Origin: Paenibacillus tundrae
Lineage (GTDB): Bacteria > Bacillota > Bacilli > Paenibacillales > Paenibacillaceae
Assembly (NCBI RefSeq): GCF_030812775.1
Contig: NZ_JAUSTI010000018.1
Coordinates: 1 to 64,000, forward strand
Length of the DNA: 64,000 bases
Direction: 5' to 3'
Positions 26,757 through 35,863 of the stretch are shown here, one piece after another. The notes under the pieces are model-generated. The model was given only the letters and a program-made list of their open reading frames with translations, searched no databases and had not been told where the DNA came from. A program made the translations under genes and the position numbers. The first letter of the stretch is position 1; every line of letters begins with the position of its first letter.

Positions 26757-27536
26757 TTATTGTTCTGCTGCCCTAACATACACACGATCTCCGTGTCGAT
26801 CAACTTCAACTGGGGCTTCAAAAAATTGACTCAGTACCTCAGCATTCATCAACTCGCTGGTCAATCCCTGGTTTACAACCTCACCTCTACGAAGTAGCAG
26901 ACTATGGCTAAATACAGGCAAAATCTCTTCTGTATGATGTGTAACATAAATGAGAGATGGAGCATCAGGACGCAGGGTCAGATTGTGAATGCTCTCTAGT
27001 AGTCGCTCTCTAGAGAATAAATCGAGGCCATTACACGGCTCGTCCAGAATAAGGATGCGTGGGTTGGCCATAAGTGCTCTCGCAATGAGTAGCTTCTGCT
27101 TCTCCCCTTGGGAACACGTACGATACTCGCGATCCCATAGATGTTGGCAGCCGAGCGTGCTCATCAGCTCCTTGGCCTGTTCCAGATCCCCATCGGATAA
27201 CTTGTCATATAGCCCGATCGTAGCATGCTTTCCACTAATAACAACATGCTGCGTTCGGTCGCTTCCATGTAATTTCTCCTGTAGGGAAGAGCTAACCCAT
27301 CCAATCGATTTCCGCAGCTGTCGCAAATCGACATCCCCGTAGGCATGTCCAAGCACAGAGATGTTACCTTCAGATGGCCACTGATAACCGGTAATCATGT
27401 TAAGCAGTGTCGTTTTACCTGAACCGTTCAGACCGAGAAGCGCCCAATGCTCACCTTTGCGTACAGACCAACTGACATCATTCAACAAGGTAATCGCTCC
27501 TCTTCGCCAGGACACACGCTGCACATCAATCATCAT
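26757..27536 (-). CDS. ABC transporter ATP-binding protein (YlmA/ModF-like)
   Basis: A 259-aa ATPase with Walker A GLNGSGKTTLL, signature-like TCSQGEKQKLLIARAL (CSQGE in place of LSGGQ), Walker B ILILDEPCNGLD and switch His in YVTHHTEEI. It resembles B. subtilis YlmA and the ModF/PhrA subgroup, which often have no cognate permease. AAGAAGGA precedes the ATG at 27536 (third Met of the frame); starts at 27542 or 27581 are less well spaced. No membrane subunit is adjacent, so its transport role is unknown. Confidence 0.85.
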   Translation of the reverse strand: MMIDVQRVSWRRGAITLLNDVSWSVRKGEHWALLGLNGSGKTTLLNMITGYQWPSEGNISVLGHAYGDVDLRQLRKSIGWVSSSLQEKLHGSDRTQHVVISGKHATIGLYDKLSDGDLEQAKELMSTLGCQHLWDREYRTCSQGEKQKLLIARALMANPRILILDEPCNGLDLFSRERLLESIHNLTLRPDAPSLIYVTHHTEEILPVFSHSLLLRRGEVVNQGLTSELMNAEVLSQFFEAPVEVDRHGDRVYVRAAEQ

Positions 27537-27712
27537 ATTCATTCCTTCTTTCTGTATCCTCGCTTCATTTATTGTAGTCATAACGCCCTGGGTGTTTCAA
27601 TAGATATAGATGGGTAAACGATTGTCCCGCTCCACAGTTGAGGCTAATCTCTGCGAGTGAGATTTTGTTGTTGCCAAACAAGATAGACTTTGCTAAGATG
27701 ATTAAAAGTTAA

Positions 27713-27726
27713 TGTAAGCGTATACA
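27713..27726. promoter_or_regulatory. cre-like CcpA site upstream of the pectin operon
   Basis: TGTAAGCGTATACA matches the catabolite-responsive element consensus TGWNANCGNTNWCA except for one position. It lies just upstream of a TATAAT, so CcpA could repress the operon when glucose is present. Confidence 0.6.
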
Positions 27727-27733
27727 TTTAAGT

Positions 27734-27739
27734 TATAAT
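27734..27739 (+). promoter_or_regulatory. -10 element of the pectin operon
   Basis: A perfect TATAAT in a region with poor -35 matches. The LacI-type operator at 27737-27754 overlaps it, so repressor binding would block RNA polymerase. Confidence 0.5.
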
Positions 27740-27754
27740 TACAACGTTGTAATT
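27737..27754. promoter_or_regulatory. LacI-type operator 1
   Basis: AATTACAACGTTGTAATT is a perfect 18-bp palindrome with the central CG expected of LacI/GalR operators. The LacI-family gene lies within this operon. Confidence 0.75.
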
Positions 27755-27889
27755 TTGGGATGTAATTATTATTCCACCATCAAAATGCCATCCCAGATTA
27801 CCTATTAAGCTTATTTAACCATGTTTGATAGCTACTCTAGAATCATTAGATAGCTGAGGTAGTCTTATTGAGGGATAATTCTATCCATA

Positions 27890-27907
27890 AATTCAAACGT
27901 TGTAATT
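27890..27907. promoter_or_regulatory. LacI-type operator 2
   Basis: AATTCAAACGTTGTAATT differs from operator 1 at only two positions in the left arm and keeps the right half exactly. Its centre lies 153 bases from the first, in the 5' leader, which would allow looping or a roadblock. Confidence 0.65.
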
Positions 27908-27932
27908 TTAATCCGAGGGGGAAAGATTCAAG

Positions 27933-28850
27933 GTGAAAAAACGGATGTCCACGTTGTTCAGCCTAGTCAAACGGGATAAGTATCTGCTGCTTATGTTCTC
28001 TCCAATCTTTCTGTATTACGTGATTTTCATGTACGTTCCCATGCCTGGCATTTTGCTCGCCTTTCGGAATTTCATACCCGGTCAGGGAATGTTTAGTGGG
28101 GAGTGGGTTGGTCTAAGGTGGTTTGATCAGTTTGTGAACTCCATCTATTTCTGGAGGCTGCTGCGTAACACGTTTCTGCTCGCCTTCCTGCCGCTTCTAT
28201 TCGGATTCTCCATTCCCATTCTGTTCGCTGTCTGTATCGTTGAGATTAAGAATCGAACCTTCAAGCGATTTGCCCAGACCGTTACTTATCTCCCGCATTT
28301 TATCTCCACCGTCGTTGTTGCAGGGATGATTATCAATTTTTTATCCCCTACAGACGGAATCGTCAACACCCTGATCGCCAAGCTTGGTATGGAAAAAGTA
28401 AACTTCATGATGGATGCCGGATGGTTCCGTACCATCTTCACTAGCTCCGATATATGGCAGAGCTTTGGCTTCAGTTCGATTATCTACATTGCTGCAATTA
28501 TGGGCATAGACCCTGAAATGTACGATTCCGGTAAGATTGATGGGGTCAACAAATTTCAAGAGCTGTGGCACTTGACGCTTCCAAGTATCAAACCAACAAT
28601 CGTCATTTTGCTGCTTCTGTCGCTAGGTGGAATTATGAGTGTAGGTTTTGAAAAAGTATACCTGCTCTACAACGGGGCTACCTATGAGACGGCCGATGTA
28701 TTGTCCACTTACGTATACCGGATGGGGATTGAAGGCCAGAATTACGGTTTTGCAACAGCTGTAGGTCTGTTTAACTCGATCATCACGTTTGTGCTGGTAT
28801 TTGCGGCCAATACGATGACTCGGCGGTTGACCAAGATGTCACTCTGGTAA
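27933..28850 (+). CDS. carbohydrate ABC transporter permease, LplB family
   Basis: A 305-aa inner-membrane subunit with six helices. The cytoplasmic EAA loop is EMYDSGKIDGVNKFQELWHLTLPSIKP near residues 190-217, and FIPGQGMFSGEWVGLRWFDQF is typical of the LplB/YtcP-partner family that imports oligo-uronides. GAGGGGGAAAG precedes the GTG start. First gene of the pectin operon; it pairs with the next permease. No ATPase is encoded here, so a shared MsmX-type ATPase elsewhere is expected. Confidence 0.9.
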   Translation: MKKRMSTLFSLVKRDKYLLLMFSPIFLYYVIFMYVPMPGILLAFRNFIPGQGMFSGEWVGLRWFDQFVNSIYFWRLLRNTFLLAFLPLLFGFSIPILFAVCIVEIKNRTFKRFAQTVTYLPHFISTVVVAGMIINFLSPTDGIVNTLIAKLGMEKVNFMMDAGWFRTIFTSSDIWQSFGFSSIIYIAAIMGIDPEMYDSGKIDGVNKFQELWHLTLPSIKPTIVILLLLSLGGIMSVGFEKVYLLYNGATYETADVLSTYVYRMGIEGQNYGFATAVGLFNSIITFVLVFAANTMTRRLTKMSLW

Positions 28851-28876
28851 GACCATTCCACCAAAGGAGACTTGAT

Positions 28877-29758
28877 ATGCAAAAATCGAGAAGTGATCGG
28901 TTATTCTATGCATTTATCTATTTGCTGACCATCTTGGCGGTCGCTGTTACGTTATATCCCTTTCTGTACGTTGTCAGTATTTCATTCAGTTCGGTGGAAG
29001 CCATCGACAAACAACAAGTGGTGTTGTGGCCAGTAGGTTTTACCCTCTCGGGGTATAAAATGGTGCTGCAATATAGCGAGTTATGGGTCTCTTTTTACAA
29101 TACCCTGTGGTACACCGTCGTAGGTACGCTGCTCAATATTGTAGCGACCTGTCTAGCGGCATTCCCTTTATCCAGACAACAGTTTTTCCTGCGTAGAAAG
29201 TTGAACTTTTTCATCGCCTTCACGATGTATTTCTCGGGTGGACTCATTCCCGTTTACATGTTGATTACGTCTCTCGGATTGTACAATACACGCTGGGTTA
29301 TGGTGCTGCCTGTGCTTGTCATTACATTTAACGTGATGATCTGTCGCTCGGCATTTGAAGGCATTCCGAATGAGATTTTCGAGAGTGCAAGTATCGACGG
29401 TGCCAACGAGATGACCATGCTATACCGCCTGGCGGTGCCCATTATCAAACCAACGTTAGCTGTTCTGACACTGTATTATGCCGTGTTTCACTGGAACAAT
29501 TTCTTCTCTGCTCTACTCTATCTCGGCAAACAGGATATGCAGCCCTTACAGATGTTCTTACGCCGAGTATTAATCATGGCCTCACCTGAAGTGATGCAGA
29601 AGATGGGGGGCACGATGACTTCGGGTGCACTAGCGGTCTCTACACTTCAAGTCCGGTATGTGTCCATTGTGGTCAGCATTCTACCGATTGTTTCCATCTA
29701 CCCATTTATCCAACGGTACTTCGTCAAAGGGATCACCCTCGGAGCCGTGAAAGGATAG
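28877..29758 (+). CDS. carbohydrate ABC transporter permease, LplC family
   Basis: A 293-aa partner permease with six helices and EAA loop EIFESASIDGANEMTMLYRLAVP. The family-typical YPFLYVVSISFSS near residue 24 and the ending KGITLGAVKG are present. AAAGGAGACTTGAT precedes the ATG, 26 bases after the first permease. It forms the translocation pore with the LplB-type subunit for pectin-derived oligosaccharides, as judged by the downstream enzymes. Confidence 0.9.
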   Translation: MQKSRSDRLFYAFIYLLTILAVAVTLYPFLYVVSISFSSVEAIDKQQVVLWPVGFTLSGYKMVLQYSELWVSFYNTLWYTVVGTLLNIVATCLAAFPLSRQQFFLRRKLNFFIAFTMYFSGGLIPVYMLITSLGLYNTRWVMVLPVLVITFNVMICRSAFEGIPNEIFESASIDGANEMTMLYRLAVPIIKPTLAVLTLYYAVFHWNNFFSALLYLGKQDMQPLQMFLRRVLIMASPEVMQKMGGTMTSGALAVSTLQVRYVSIVVSILPIVSIYPFIQRYFVKGITLGAVKG

Positions 29759-29811
29759 CCTTACTTGATCACCGTACGACCCAGGTTGTTCATAACAAGG
29801 AGGATTAGCGG

Positions 29812-31407
29812 ATGAGAATTAGAAGAGCAGGAAGAAAAAGTATCATTGCAGCCATATTGGCGATCAGTCTGGCAGGATGTAGCGGCGGGGCTGGAACAGG
29901 AAATGATGCAGGGAATGCCCCAACAAGCTCAGAACCAGCATTCAATTACACTGGATCAGGGCCGGTGACCGATCAGCCTGATGCGAAGTTGTCCATACTT
30001 GGAACGAATGCGTGGACGACCAACGTAGATCTATCTACTGCCGCCATCGTGAAGAAAATTGAGAGCAATGCAGGGGTTGAGGTTGATTGGGATCTGATTC
30101 CACCTCAGAACTATGCGGACGCAGTCAATCCAAGGCTGGCAGCAGGTACTGGCTTACCCGATATCGTGTATTTACCTGATCAGGATCAGCTTATGAAATA
30201 CATCAACAGTGGATTGTTTATTCCATTGAATGAGTTGATCGATAAGTACGGGGTGAATCTCAAAAAAATATATGAGCAATCCCCCTCGGTCAAAGCCAGT
30301 TTAACAACGCCAGATGGTAAAATGTATTATGTCCCGCAGCAAACGCTAACCAAGAACTATATGCCTGTAATGATGATCAATCAGCGCTGGCTGAAGAAGC
30401 TCGGCTTAAGCGAGCCAACAACATTGGATGAATTCACTGCGATGCTGCGCAAGTTCAAGACCGATGATCCGAATGGTAACGGCCAGGCGGATGAAATTCC
30501 ATTGTCGATGGAATCTAAGTTTATTCCGATGGCATTTGGGCCGGTATTTGGTTTGGATCTGGCGAATCAATTCTATGCAGATGATCAAGGTAAGGTTCAT
30601 TTCAGTTATTATGAGCCTGCCTATAAGGAATATCTCACCTATCTGAACGGACTTTATAAGGAAGGTCTGCTCGGTGTAGATTATGCAAGTACAACGAGTG
30701 ATCAGGTTACATCCCGGATCTCGCAGGATTTGACGGGTGCGACGTTTAATTTTAGTTGGTATATGTCGATGGTCTACAGTCCGCTGTACAAGGATTACGA
30801 CCCGGCTGAGCCCATTTTCAAAGGTATTCTACCGTTAAAAGGGCCTCATGGCGACCAATTCTATGTTGGACGTACGCCAGTGAGTGGTATTTTCGGGATT
30901 ACCCGGGACAGCAAAAATCCAGAGTTAGCCTTCCGTTTCCTCGATTATGCAGTTAGTGAGGAAGCACAGACGTATTACACATGGGGCATCAAGGACGACA
31001 CGTACACCGAAGAGAATGGTGTGAAGACCTTCACAGAGAAAGGCAAAGACAACGAATATATTCAAAAGCTCGGGATTGGGCCGGTCAATCTGCCGAACAT
31101 TCAATCCACCGATTCTGCTGATTCCGTTGTAGCAGAGTGGCATGCTAAGCTTGATAAGGAAATGGAGCCGTATATTCGTGAACCCTTCCCATTTGTCTAT
31201 GCTCTGCCAGATGAAGCTAGTGTAGAGAGCATGTCCATGCCGGATATTACGACATATGTGGAAGAAATGAACTTCAAATTTATTAGTGGAGATACAAGTC
31301 TAGATCAGTTCGATAGCTATATTGAGACATTGAAGAAAATGAACATTGAGCAAGTTATTGCCGGCAGACAGGCGCAGTATGATCGGTACAAAGCTGCACA
31401 GCAATAA
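29812..31407 (+). CDS. extracellular sugar-binding lipoprotein of the LplA type
   Basis: 531 aa. Signal peptide RRAGRKSIIAAILAISLAGC with lipobox LAGC, then a Gly/Ala/Asn-rich linker and a large type-1 solute-binding fold (LPDIVYLPDQDQLMKYINSG, the calcium-like loop DPNGNGQADEIPL, GIFGITRDSKNPELAFRFLDY). This size and the D-x-N-G-N-G-x-x-D-E loop are usual for Paenibacillus LplA-type oligosaccharide binders. It captures unsaturated galacturonan or rhamnogalacturonan fragments outside the membrane and hands them to the two permeases before it in the operon. Confidence 0.9.
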   Translation: MRIRRAGRKSIIAAILAISLAGCSGGAGTGNDAGNAPTSSEPAFNYTGSGPVTDQPDAKLSILGTNAWTTNVDLSTAAIVKKIESNAGVEVDWDLIPPQNYADAVNPRLAAGTGLPDIVYLPDQDQLMKYINSGLFIPLNELIDKYGVNLKKIYEQSPSVKASLTTPDGKMYYVPQQTLTKNYMPVMMINQRWLKKLGLSEPTTLDEFTAMLRKFKTDDPNGNGQADEIPLSMESKFIPMAFGPVFGLDLANQFYADDQGKVHFSYYEPAYKEYLTYLNGLYKEGLLGVDYASTTSDQVTSRISQDLTGATFNFSWYMSMVYSPLYKDYDPAEPIFKGILPLKGPHGDQFYVGRTPVSGIFGITRDSKNPELAFRFLDYAVSEEAQTYYTWGIKDDTYTEENGVKTFTEKGKDNEYIQKLGIGPVNLPNIQSTDSADSVVAEWHAKLDKEMEPYIREPFPFVYALPDEASVESMSMPDITTYVEEMNFKFISGDTSLDQFDSYIETLKKMNIEQVIAGRQAQYDRYKAAQQ

Positions 31408-31439
31408 GTTTCCCAAGGTATGAGAGGTGTTGATTTCTT

Positions 31440-32408
31440 TTGATAACCATTAAGGACATTGCCAAACTGGCAGGGGTGAGCTATAGCACAGTATCCAAGG
31501 CGCTCAACGGTGATCCTCGAATCAAACCTGCGACGAGACAGAAAGTGCTCGCGGTGGCAGAGAAGCACCAGTATCGAAAAAACATTATGGCTCAGCAGCT
31601 CTCCACTGGCAGAAGCAACATCATTGGCTTTGTTCTTGATGAACTGAGCAATCCATTGTTCTCCAACATATCAGGCAATTTACATGCGGAACTCAAGAAA
31701 CGGGGCTACCAGATGATCCTCGTTGTAGCGGATGATGGGGTGGATATATTCAGTCAATTACGTGTGGACGGCTGTATCCTCTGGGATTACGCACTTGAAG
31801 ATCGGGAAGCCTTCTGGAAAAAGTTCGCTACCTTGAACATGCCTTGTTTTGTACTCGGTACGGACGAAGCCCCGAATTCTCCTTACATCAAGATTGATCG
31901 TAAAGAAGGAATTTACAAGGCAGTACAGCACCTTCAATCCCTCGGACACAGTCGGATCGGATTCATCGGGAACTCCCAGAATATCAAGCTGGAAGGATAC
32001 CGAGAAGCGTTGCAGCGTACAGGTCTTGGGCTTGAGCCTCACTACGTTTTGCCTGCGCACTCATCGTGGGAGGATGGATATTTTGCCATTCGAAATTATA
32101 CATTTGGGCCAGAATCACCGACAGCATTTATCGGGCTTAACAACCTGGTGACCCGGGGGGCGCTGCGTGCGCTTCTCGAAGCTGGATATAACGTGCCTAA
32201 GGATATCTCATTAATCGGTTATGATGATCTGCCGGATATGCAGTACGCCGAAGTCGCGCTCACCACGATTGGTCCGCCGCTGGAGGAACTGGCGGCACAG
32301 GCAGCAGAGTTGATCGTATCGTTAATTCGCGGCGAGCAGACGGAATATCCGGTGGTGATTCAACCGCAGCTGAATCACCGCAGTTCAACGGCAGTTTCTC
32401 GGAAGTGA
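31440..32408 (+). CDS. LacI family transcriptional regulator of the pectin operon
   Basis: 322 aa. N-terminal helix-turn-helix and hinge (MITIKDIAKLAGVSYSTVSK, ALNGDPRIKPATRQKVLAVA) then a periplasmic-binding-like effector domain. The start is TTG with GAGGTG upstream; this frame begins exactly at the canonical LacI N-terminus. It should repress at the two AATT...CGTTGTAATT palindromes upstream of the operon and be released by a pectin breakdown product. Because its gene lies inside the operon, it would repress its own expression. Confidence 0.92.
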   Translation: MITIKDIAKLAGVSYSTVSKALNGDPRIKPATRQKVLAVAEKHQYRKNIMAQQLSTGRSNIIGFVLDELSNPLFSNISGNLHAELKKRGYQMILVVADDGVDIFSQLRVDGCILWDYALEDREAFWKKFATLNMPCFVLGTDEAPNSPYIKIDRKEGIYKAVQHLQSLGHSRIGFIGNSQNIKLEGYREALQRTGLGLEPHYVLPAHSSWEDGYFAIRNYTFGPESPTAFIGLNNLVTRGALRALLEAGYNVPKDISLIGYDDLPDMQYAEVALTTIGPPLEELAAQAAELIVSLIRGEQTEYPVVIQPQLNHRSSTAVSRK

Positions 32409-32497
32409 TGACCTGAGCATCAATAACATATAACAGGTCGTTTGAGGATCGAGTTTGCAATATACAATACCGTATCACATCCTAGGAGGTTGATTGT

Positions 32498-33610
32498 ATG
32501 CCAATACAGACACAGTTATCCTGGTCTGAACGAATAGCAGAGACGATTGTAGAGCAATGTGACAATGACGGTTATCATGCATTTCCTTCTGAACGCTGGG
32601 CTTATGTTCAAGGCATGACTCTTATGGCGATGGCGCAAACGGGTGAACAGTATGGCAAAGACGAATATATTGATTTTATGAAGCGACATATGGATCTATA
32701 TATTCAAAAGGATGGTTCGATCGCAACGTATTCGCTTGAAGAATACAACCTGGATCAGATTAATCAGGGTAAGAACCTTTTTAGACTGACGGAAGATGCT
32801 GAAGATCAGCGTTATGAGGAAGCGGCGCATCTACTCGCGGCACAACTGGCGGGACAGCCAAGAACATCGGAAGGAGGCTTCTGGCACAAAAAAATCTATC
32901 CATTCCAGATGTGGCTGGATGGACTGTACATGTCCTCCCCTTTTCTCGCACAATACGCGAAAAAGTTCAATCGCCCCGAATTATGGGATGAGGTTGCTCA
33001 CCAGATTTTGCTGGTTGAGCGTAAGACCCGCGATCCGCGAACAGGCCTGCTCTATCATGGATGGGATGAATCAAAGGAGCAGGTATGGGCAGACTCCACA
33101 ACCGGGTGTTCCGCACACTTCTGGAGTCGAGCGATGGGATGGTATGCAATGGCGATCGTGGATAGTATAGAGCATTTCCCGATTCATCATCCGAAGCGGG
33201 GAACCATCATCGGTATCTTCGAGCGGATGTGTAACGCATTGGTACGCGTGCAGGAGCAGGAGAGTGGTCTCTGGTTCCAAGTGTTAGATCAAGGGTTCCG
33301 CAAAGGCAACTACCTGGAAGCTTCAGGTTCAAGTATGTTTGTGTACGCACTTGCGAAGGGTGTTCGCTTGCGTTATTTGGAGCCACAGTTCAAGCAAGCG
33401 GCTGAGAAAGGCTGGCAAGGTCTGATATCTCGATTGGTAGAAGAGACGGCAGATGGGGTGAAGCTGAACAGCATTTGTCATGGGGCAGGACTTAGTCTTG
33501 ATCGAGACGGATCGTACAGCTATTACGTGAGTGAGCAGGTCGTAAGTGATTCCTTCATGGGGACAGCACCGCTTCTACTGGCCGCGCTGGAAATGGAGCG
33601 ATTGTCATGA
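32498..33610 (+). CDS. unsaturated rhamnogalacturonyl / glucuronyl hydrolase, GH105 (YteR-like)
   Basis: 370 aa with no signal peptide, so cytosolic. Family markers are RWAYVQGMTLMAM, FQMWLDGLYMSSPFLAQYA (catalytic Asp near residue 140) and WSRAMGWYAMAIVD. GH105 enzymes hydrate and release the 4,5-unsaturated uronic acid left at the non-reducing end by pectate or rhamnogalacturonan lyases. AGGAGGTTGATTGT precedes the ATG. It overlaps the pectinesterase gene by four bases, so the two enzymes are made together on imported oligosaccharides. Confidence 0.9.
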   Translation: MPIQTQLSWSERIAETIVEQCDNDGYHAFPSERWAYVQGMTLMAMAQTGEQYGKDEYIDFMKRHMDLYIQKDGSIATYSLEEYNLDQINQGKNLFRLTEDAEDQRYEEAAHLLAAQLAGQPRTSEGGFWHKKIYPFQMWLDGLYMSSPFLAQYAKKFNRPELWDEVAHQILLVERKTRDPRTGLLYHGWDESKEQVWADSTTGCSAHFWSRAMGWYAMAIVDSIEHFPIHHPKRGTIIGIFERMCNALVRVQEQESGLWFQVLDQGFRKGNYLEASGSSMFVYALAKGVRLRYLEPQFKQAAEKGWQGLISRLVEETADGVKLNSICHGAGLSLDRDGSYSYYVSEQVVSDSFMGTAPLLLAALEMERLS

Positions 33611-34680
33611 CCAAACGTGTGCTGCCACCCACATATCTGAGCCAGAGCACTATATATTATACCGTGGCAACCGACGGAAGTGGGGATTACACGACCATTC
33701 AGGCTGCGATTGACGCAATTCCTGATCATTCTGAAGCCAAGCTGGAGATTCGCATTAAACCAGGAGTGTATGTTGAGAAGCTGCATATTGAGAAGTCTAA
33801 GGTTCACCTCATCGGTGAGGGACCCGAGCAGACGATCATCACGTATGATGATCATGCCCTCAAGACATTCCCGAACGGCGAGCTGTATCATACATTTCAT
33901 TCCTATACCGTGTTTGTTGGGTCTGATGACTTTACCGCAGATGGGCTCTCGTTTGTAAACTCGGCGGGGCCAGGTAAGCTTGTTGGTCAGGCTCTGGCGA
34001 TATATGTTGACGGAGACCGAGCAGCCTTCCGGAACTGCCGATTCATTGGGCACCAGGATACAATCTTCACCGGGCCGCTCCCGGAGCAACCGTTAGATCG
34101 AAGCTTTTTTGGAGGGCCACGTGATGGAGCGGAGAGGCGTAAGTTAAGACAATACTATGAAGGCTGTTACATTGAGGGCGATGTTGATTTTATTTTTGGC
34201 TCAGCGACGGCGGTATTTAAAGATTGTGAGGTCTTCTCTAAGGTTCGTGTATCCGGTGCAGATCAGGTACAGGGAGAAGTGCAGGGCTATGTTACTGCGG
34301 CTTCCACGCCTGAGGATGTGAAGTATGGTTATGTGTTTATTGACTGTGATCTAACCAGCAACGCACCTCCTGAATCGGTGTATCTTGGACGGCCATGGCG
34401 TAATTACGCGAAAGTATGCTTTCTCAACTGTTGGATTGGAGCCCATGTGAAGCAGGAAGGCTGGCATAACTGGAATAAAACCGATGCAGAGAGCACCGTG
34501 GTATTCGCAGAGTATAACAGTTCAGGGCCAGGAAAAGCACAGGCAGGTGGTCGTGTACGATGGGCTGATCTCCTAACGGAGCAGGAAGCGGCTGAATACA
34601 CGATACCTCTTATTTTGTCGGGTGAAGATAATTGGCAACCTTTCCGTGCTTCATCCCCGATTGAAAAGCCCAGTGAATAG
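33607..34680 (+). CDS. pectinesterase family protein, cytosolic form
   Basis: 357 aa, right-handed beta-helix of carbohydrate esterase family 8. Motifs in order: GSGDYTTIQAAIDAIP, GQALAIYVDGDRAAF, GHQDTIF (catalytic Asp region), GDVDFIFGSATAVF (second Asp), and YLGRPWRNYA (Arg). All catalytic motifs are intact. Unlike secreted pectin methylesterases it has no signal peptide, so it probably removes methyl or acetyl esters from oligosaccharides after import. Its ATG overlaps the GH105 stop (ATGA). Confidence 0.9.
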   Translation: MTKRVLPPTYLSQSTIYYTVATDGSGDYTTIQAAIDAIPDHSEAKLEIRIKPGVYVEKLHIEKSKVHLIGEGPEQTIITYDDHALKTFPNGELYHTFHSYTVFVGSDDFTADGLSFVNSAGPGKLVGQALAIYVDGDRAAFRNCRFIGHQDTIFTGPLPEQPLDRSFFGGPRDGAERRKLRQYYEGCYIEGDVDFIFGSATAVFKDCEVFSKVRVSGADQVQGEVQGYVTAASTPEDVKYGYVFIDCDLTSNAPPESVYLGRPWRNYAKVCFLNCWIGAHVKQEGWHNWNKTDAESTVVFAEYNSSGPGKAQAGGRVRWADLLTEQEAAEYTIPLILSGEDNWQPFRASSPIEKPSE

Positions 34681-34732
34681 CTGCTCTCGTATCAGTTACT
34701 CTACTACACTAAATGTTTAAGCTATCGCACGA

Positions 34733-34776
34733 AAAGCCTCCATACCTTCCGCCATAGCGAAAGGAGTGGAGGCTTT
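34733..34776. terminator. terminator between pectin operon and aldo/keto reductase
   Basis: AAAGCCTCCA / TGGAGGCTTT stem with an inner CCTTCCGC / GCGAAAGG dyad. T-runs are short on both strands. Confidence 0.6.
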
Positions 34777-34811
34777 GTGGATCTTATTGGATCGATATTT
34801 AATTCAACGGA

Positions 34812-35660
34812 TTAGAAATCAAAGTTATCTGGATCAGGTCCAACGCGTTGATCTTCATTCAGCGCATTGATTCGTTGCATCTCTTCAGAAGATAGCTCGA
34901 AATCAAAGATCGAAGCGTTCTCTTCAATGCGATGCGCCTTAGTGGATTTTGGAATAGTAACGACACCGTTCTGAAGATCCCAACGCAGAATGATCTGTGC
35001 AATTGACTTGCCTTTTGCTGATGCAATCTCTGAGAGCACCGGGTTATCCAAAAGCTGACCTTGCATGAGCGGGGACCATGCTTCAAGTTGAATGTTGTGT
35101 TCTTCACAGAAGGCTTTCAGCTTCGTCTGCGTCAGACGAGGATGATATTCTACTTGATTCACCATAGGAGTGATCGTAGCGTCCTGCATGAGATCTTGCA
35201 GATGATGGATCTGGAAGTTACTTACCCCGATCGCTCTAATCCGGCCTGCTTGGTAGAGTTCCTCGATGGCTTTCCATGCAGCTTTATATTTGCCTGCTTT
35301 TGGCCAGTGAACCAGATATAGATCCAAAACCTCGAGTCCTAGCTTATTCATCGTTGTATCGAAGGCGGCAAGTGTCTCTTCGTATCCAAGGTCAGCATTC
35401 CATACTTTGGACGTGATGAAAAGGTCTTCGCGCTTAAGATTGTTCTCTTGCAATGCTTCAGCAATTGCTTGTCCTACGCCAGCTTCATTGCCATATACAG
35501 CAGCCGTATCAATACTGCGATACCCGTGTTTAATGGCATGTTTAACTGCTGCGATTAACTCGGCTCCTTCTTCTACTTTGAATACGCCGAGTCCAAACCA
35601 AGGCATGTGAACGCCATTATGCAATGTTGTTGTCGATTGTAAGTGTTGTGCTGTTGTCAT
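34812..35660 (-). CDS. aldo/keto reductase
   Basis: A 282-aa NADPH-dependent AKR of the YvgN/2,5-diketogluconate reductase type. Motifs: GYRSIDTAAVYGNEAGVG (catalytic Asp and Tyr), the LDLYLVHWP His, AGRIRAIGVSNF, and the cofactor region IPKSTKAHRIEEN. The Lys of the tetrad is in FITSKVWN. The start is ATG at 35660, seven bases after AAGGAGGA, not the longer frame at 35687. It reduces aldehydes or ketoacids; the physiological substrate is not evident. Confidence 0.9.
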   Translation of the reverse strand: MTTAQHLQSTTTLHNGVHMPWFGLGVFKVEEGAELIAAVKHAIKHGYRSIDTAAVYGNEAGVGQAIAEALQENNLKREDLFITSKVWNADLGYEETLAAFDTTMNKLGLEVLDLYLVHWPKAGKYKAAWKAIEELYQAGRIRAIGVSNFQIHHLQDLMQDATITPMVNQVEYHPRLTQTKLKAFCEEHNIQLEAWSPLMQGQLLDNPVLSEIASAKGKSIAQIILRWDLQNGVVTIPKSTKAHRIEENASIFDFELSSEEMQRINALNEDQRVGPDPDNFDF

Positions 35661-35863
35661 GAAAATTCCTCCTTGATGTGTATACAATTCGTTACTTCTT
35701 GTAGAATTGTTATTAATTCATGATACAAAATCAAATCATAGTAGATCAAATTGCAATCAACGTATATTATATAATTATACACTGTTTTGAAACCGGTTCC
35801 CTACTCAAGATAAGCTCTTTAAATTGAAGAGTATCTAGCGTTAGTAGACTTTAATGAGAGAAA

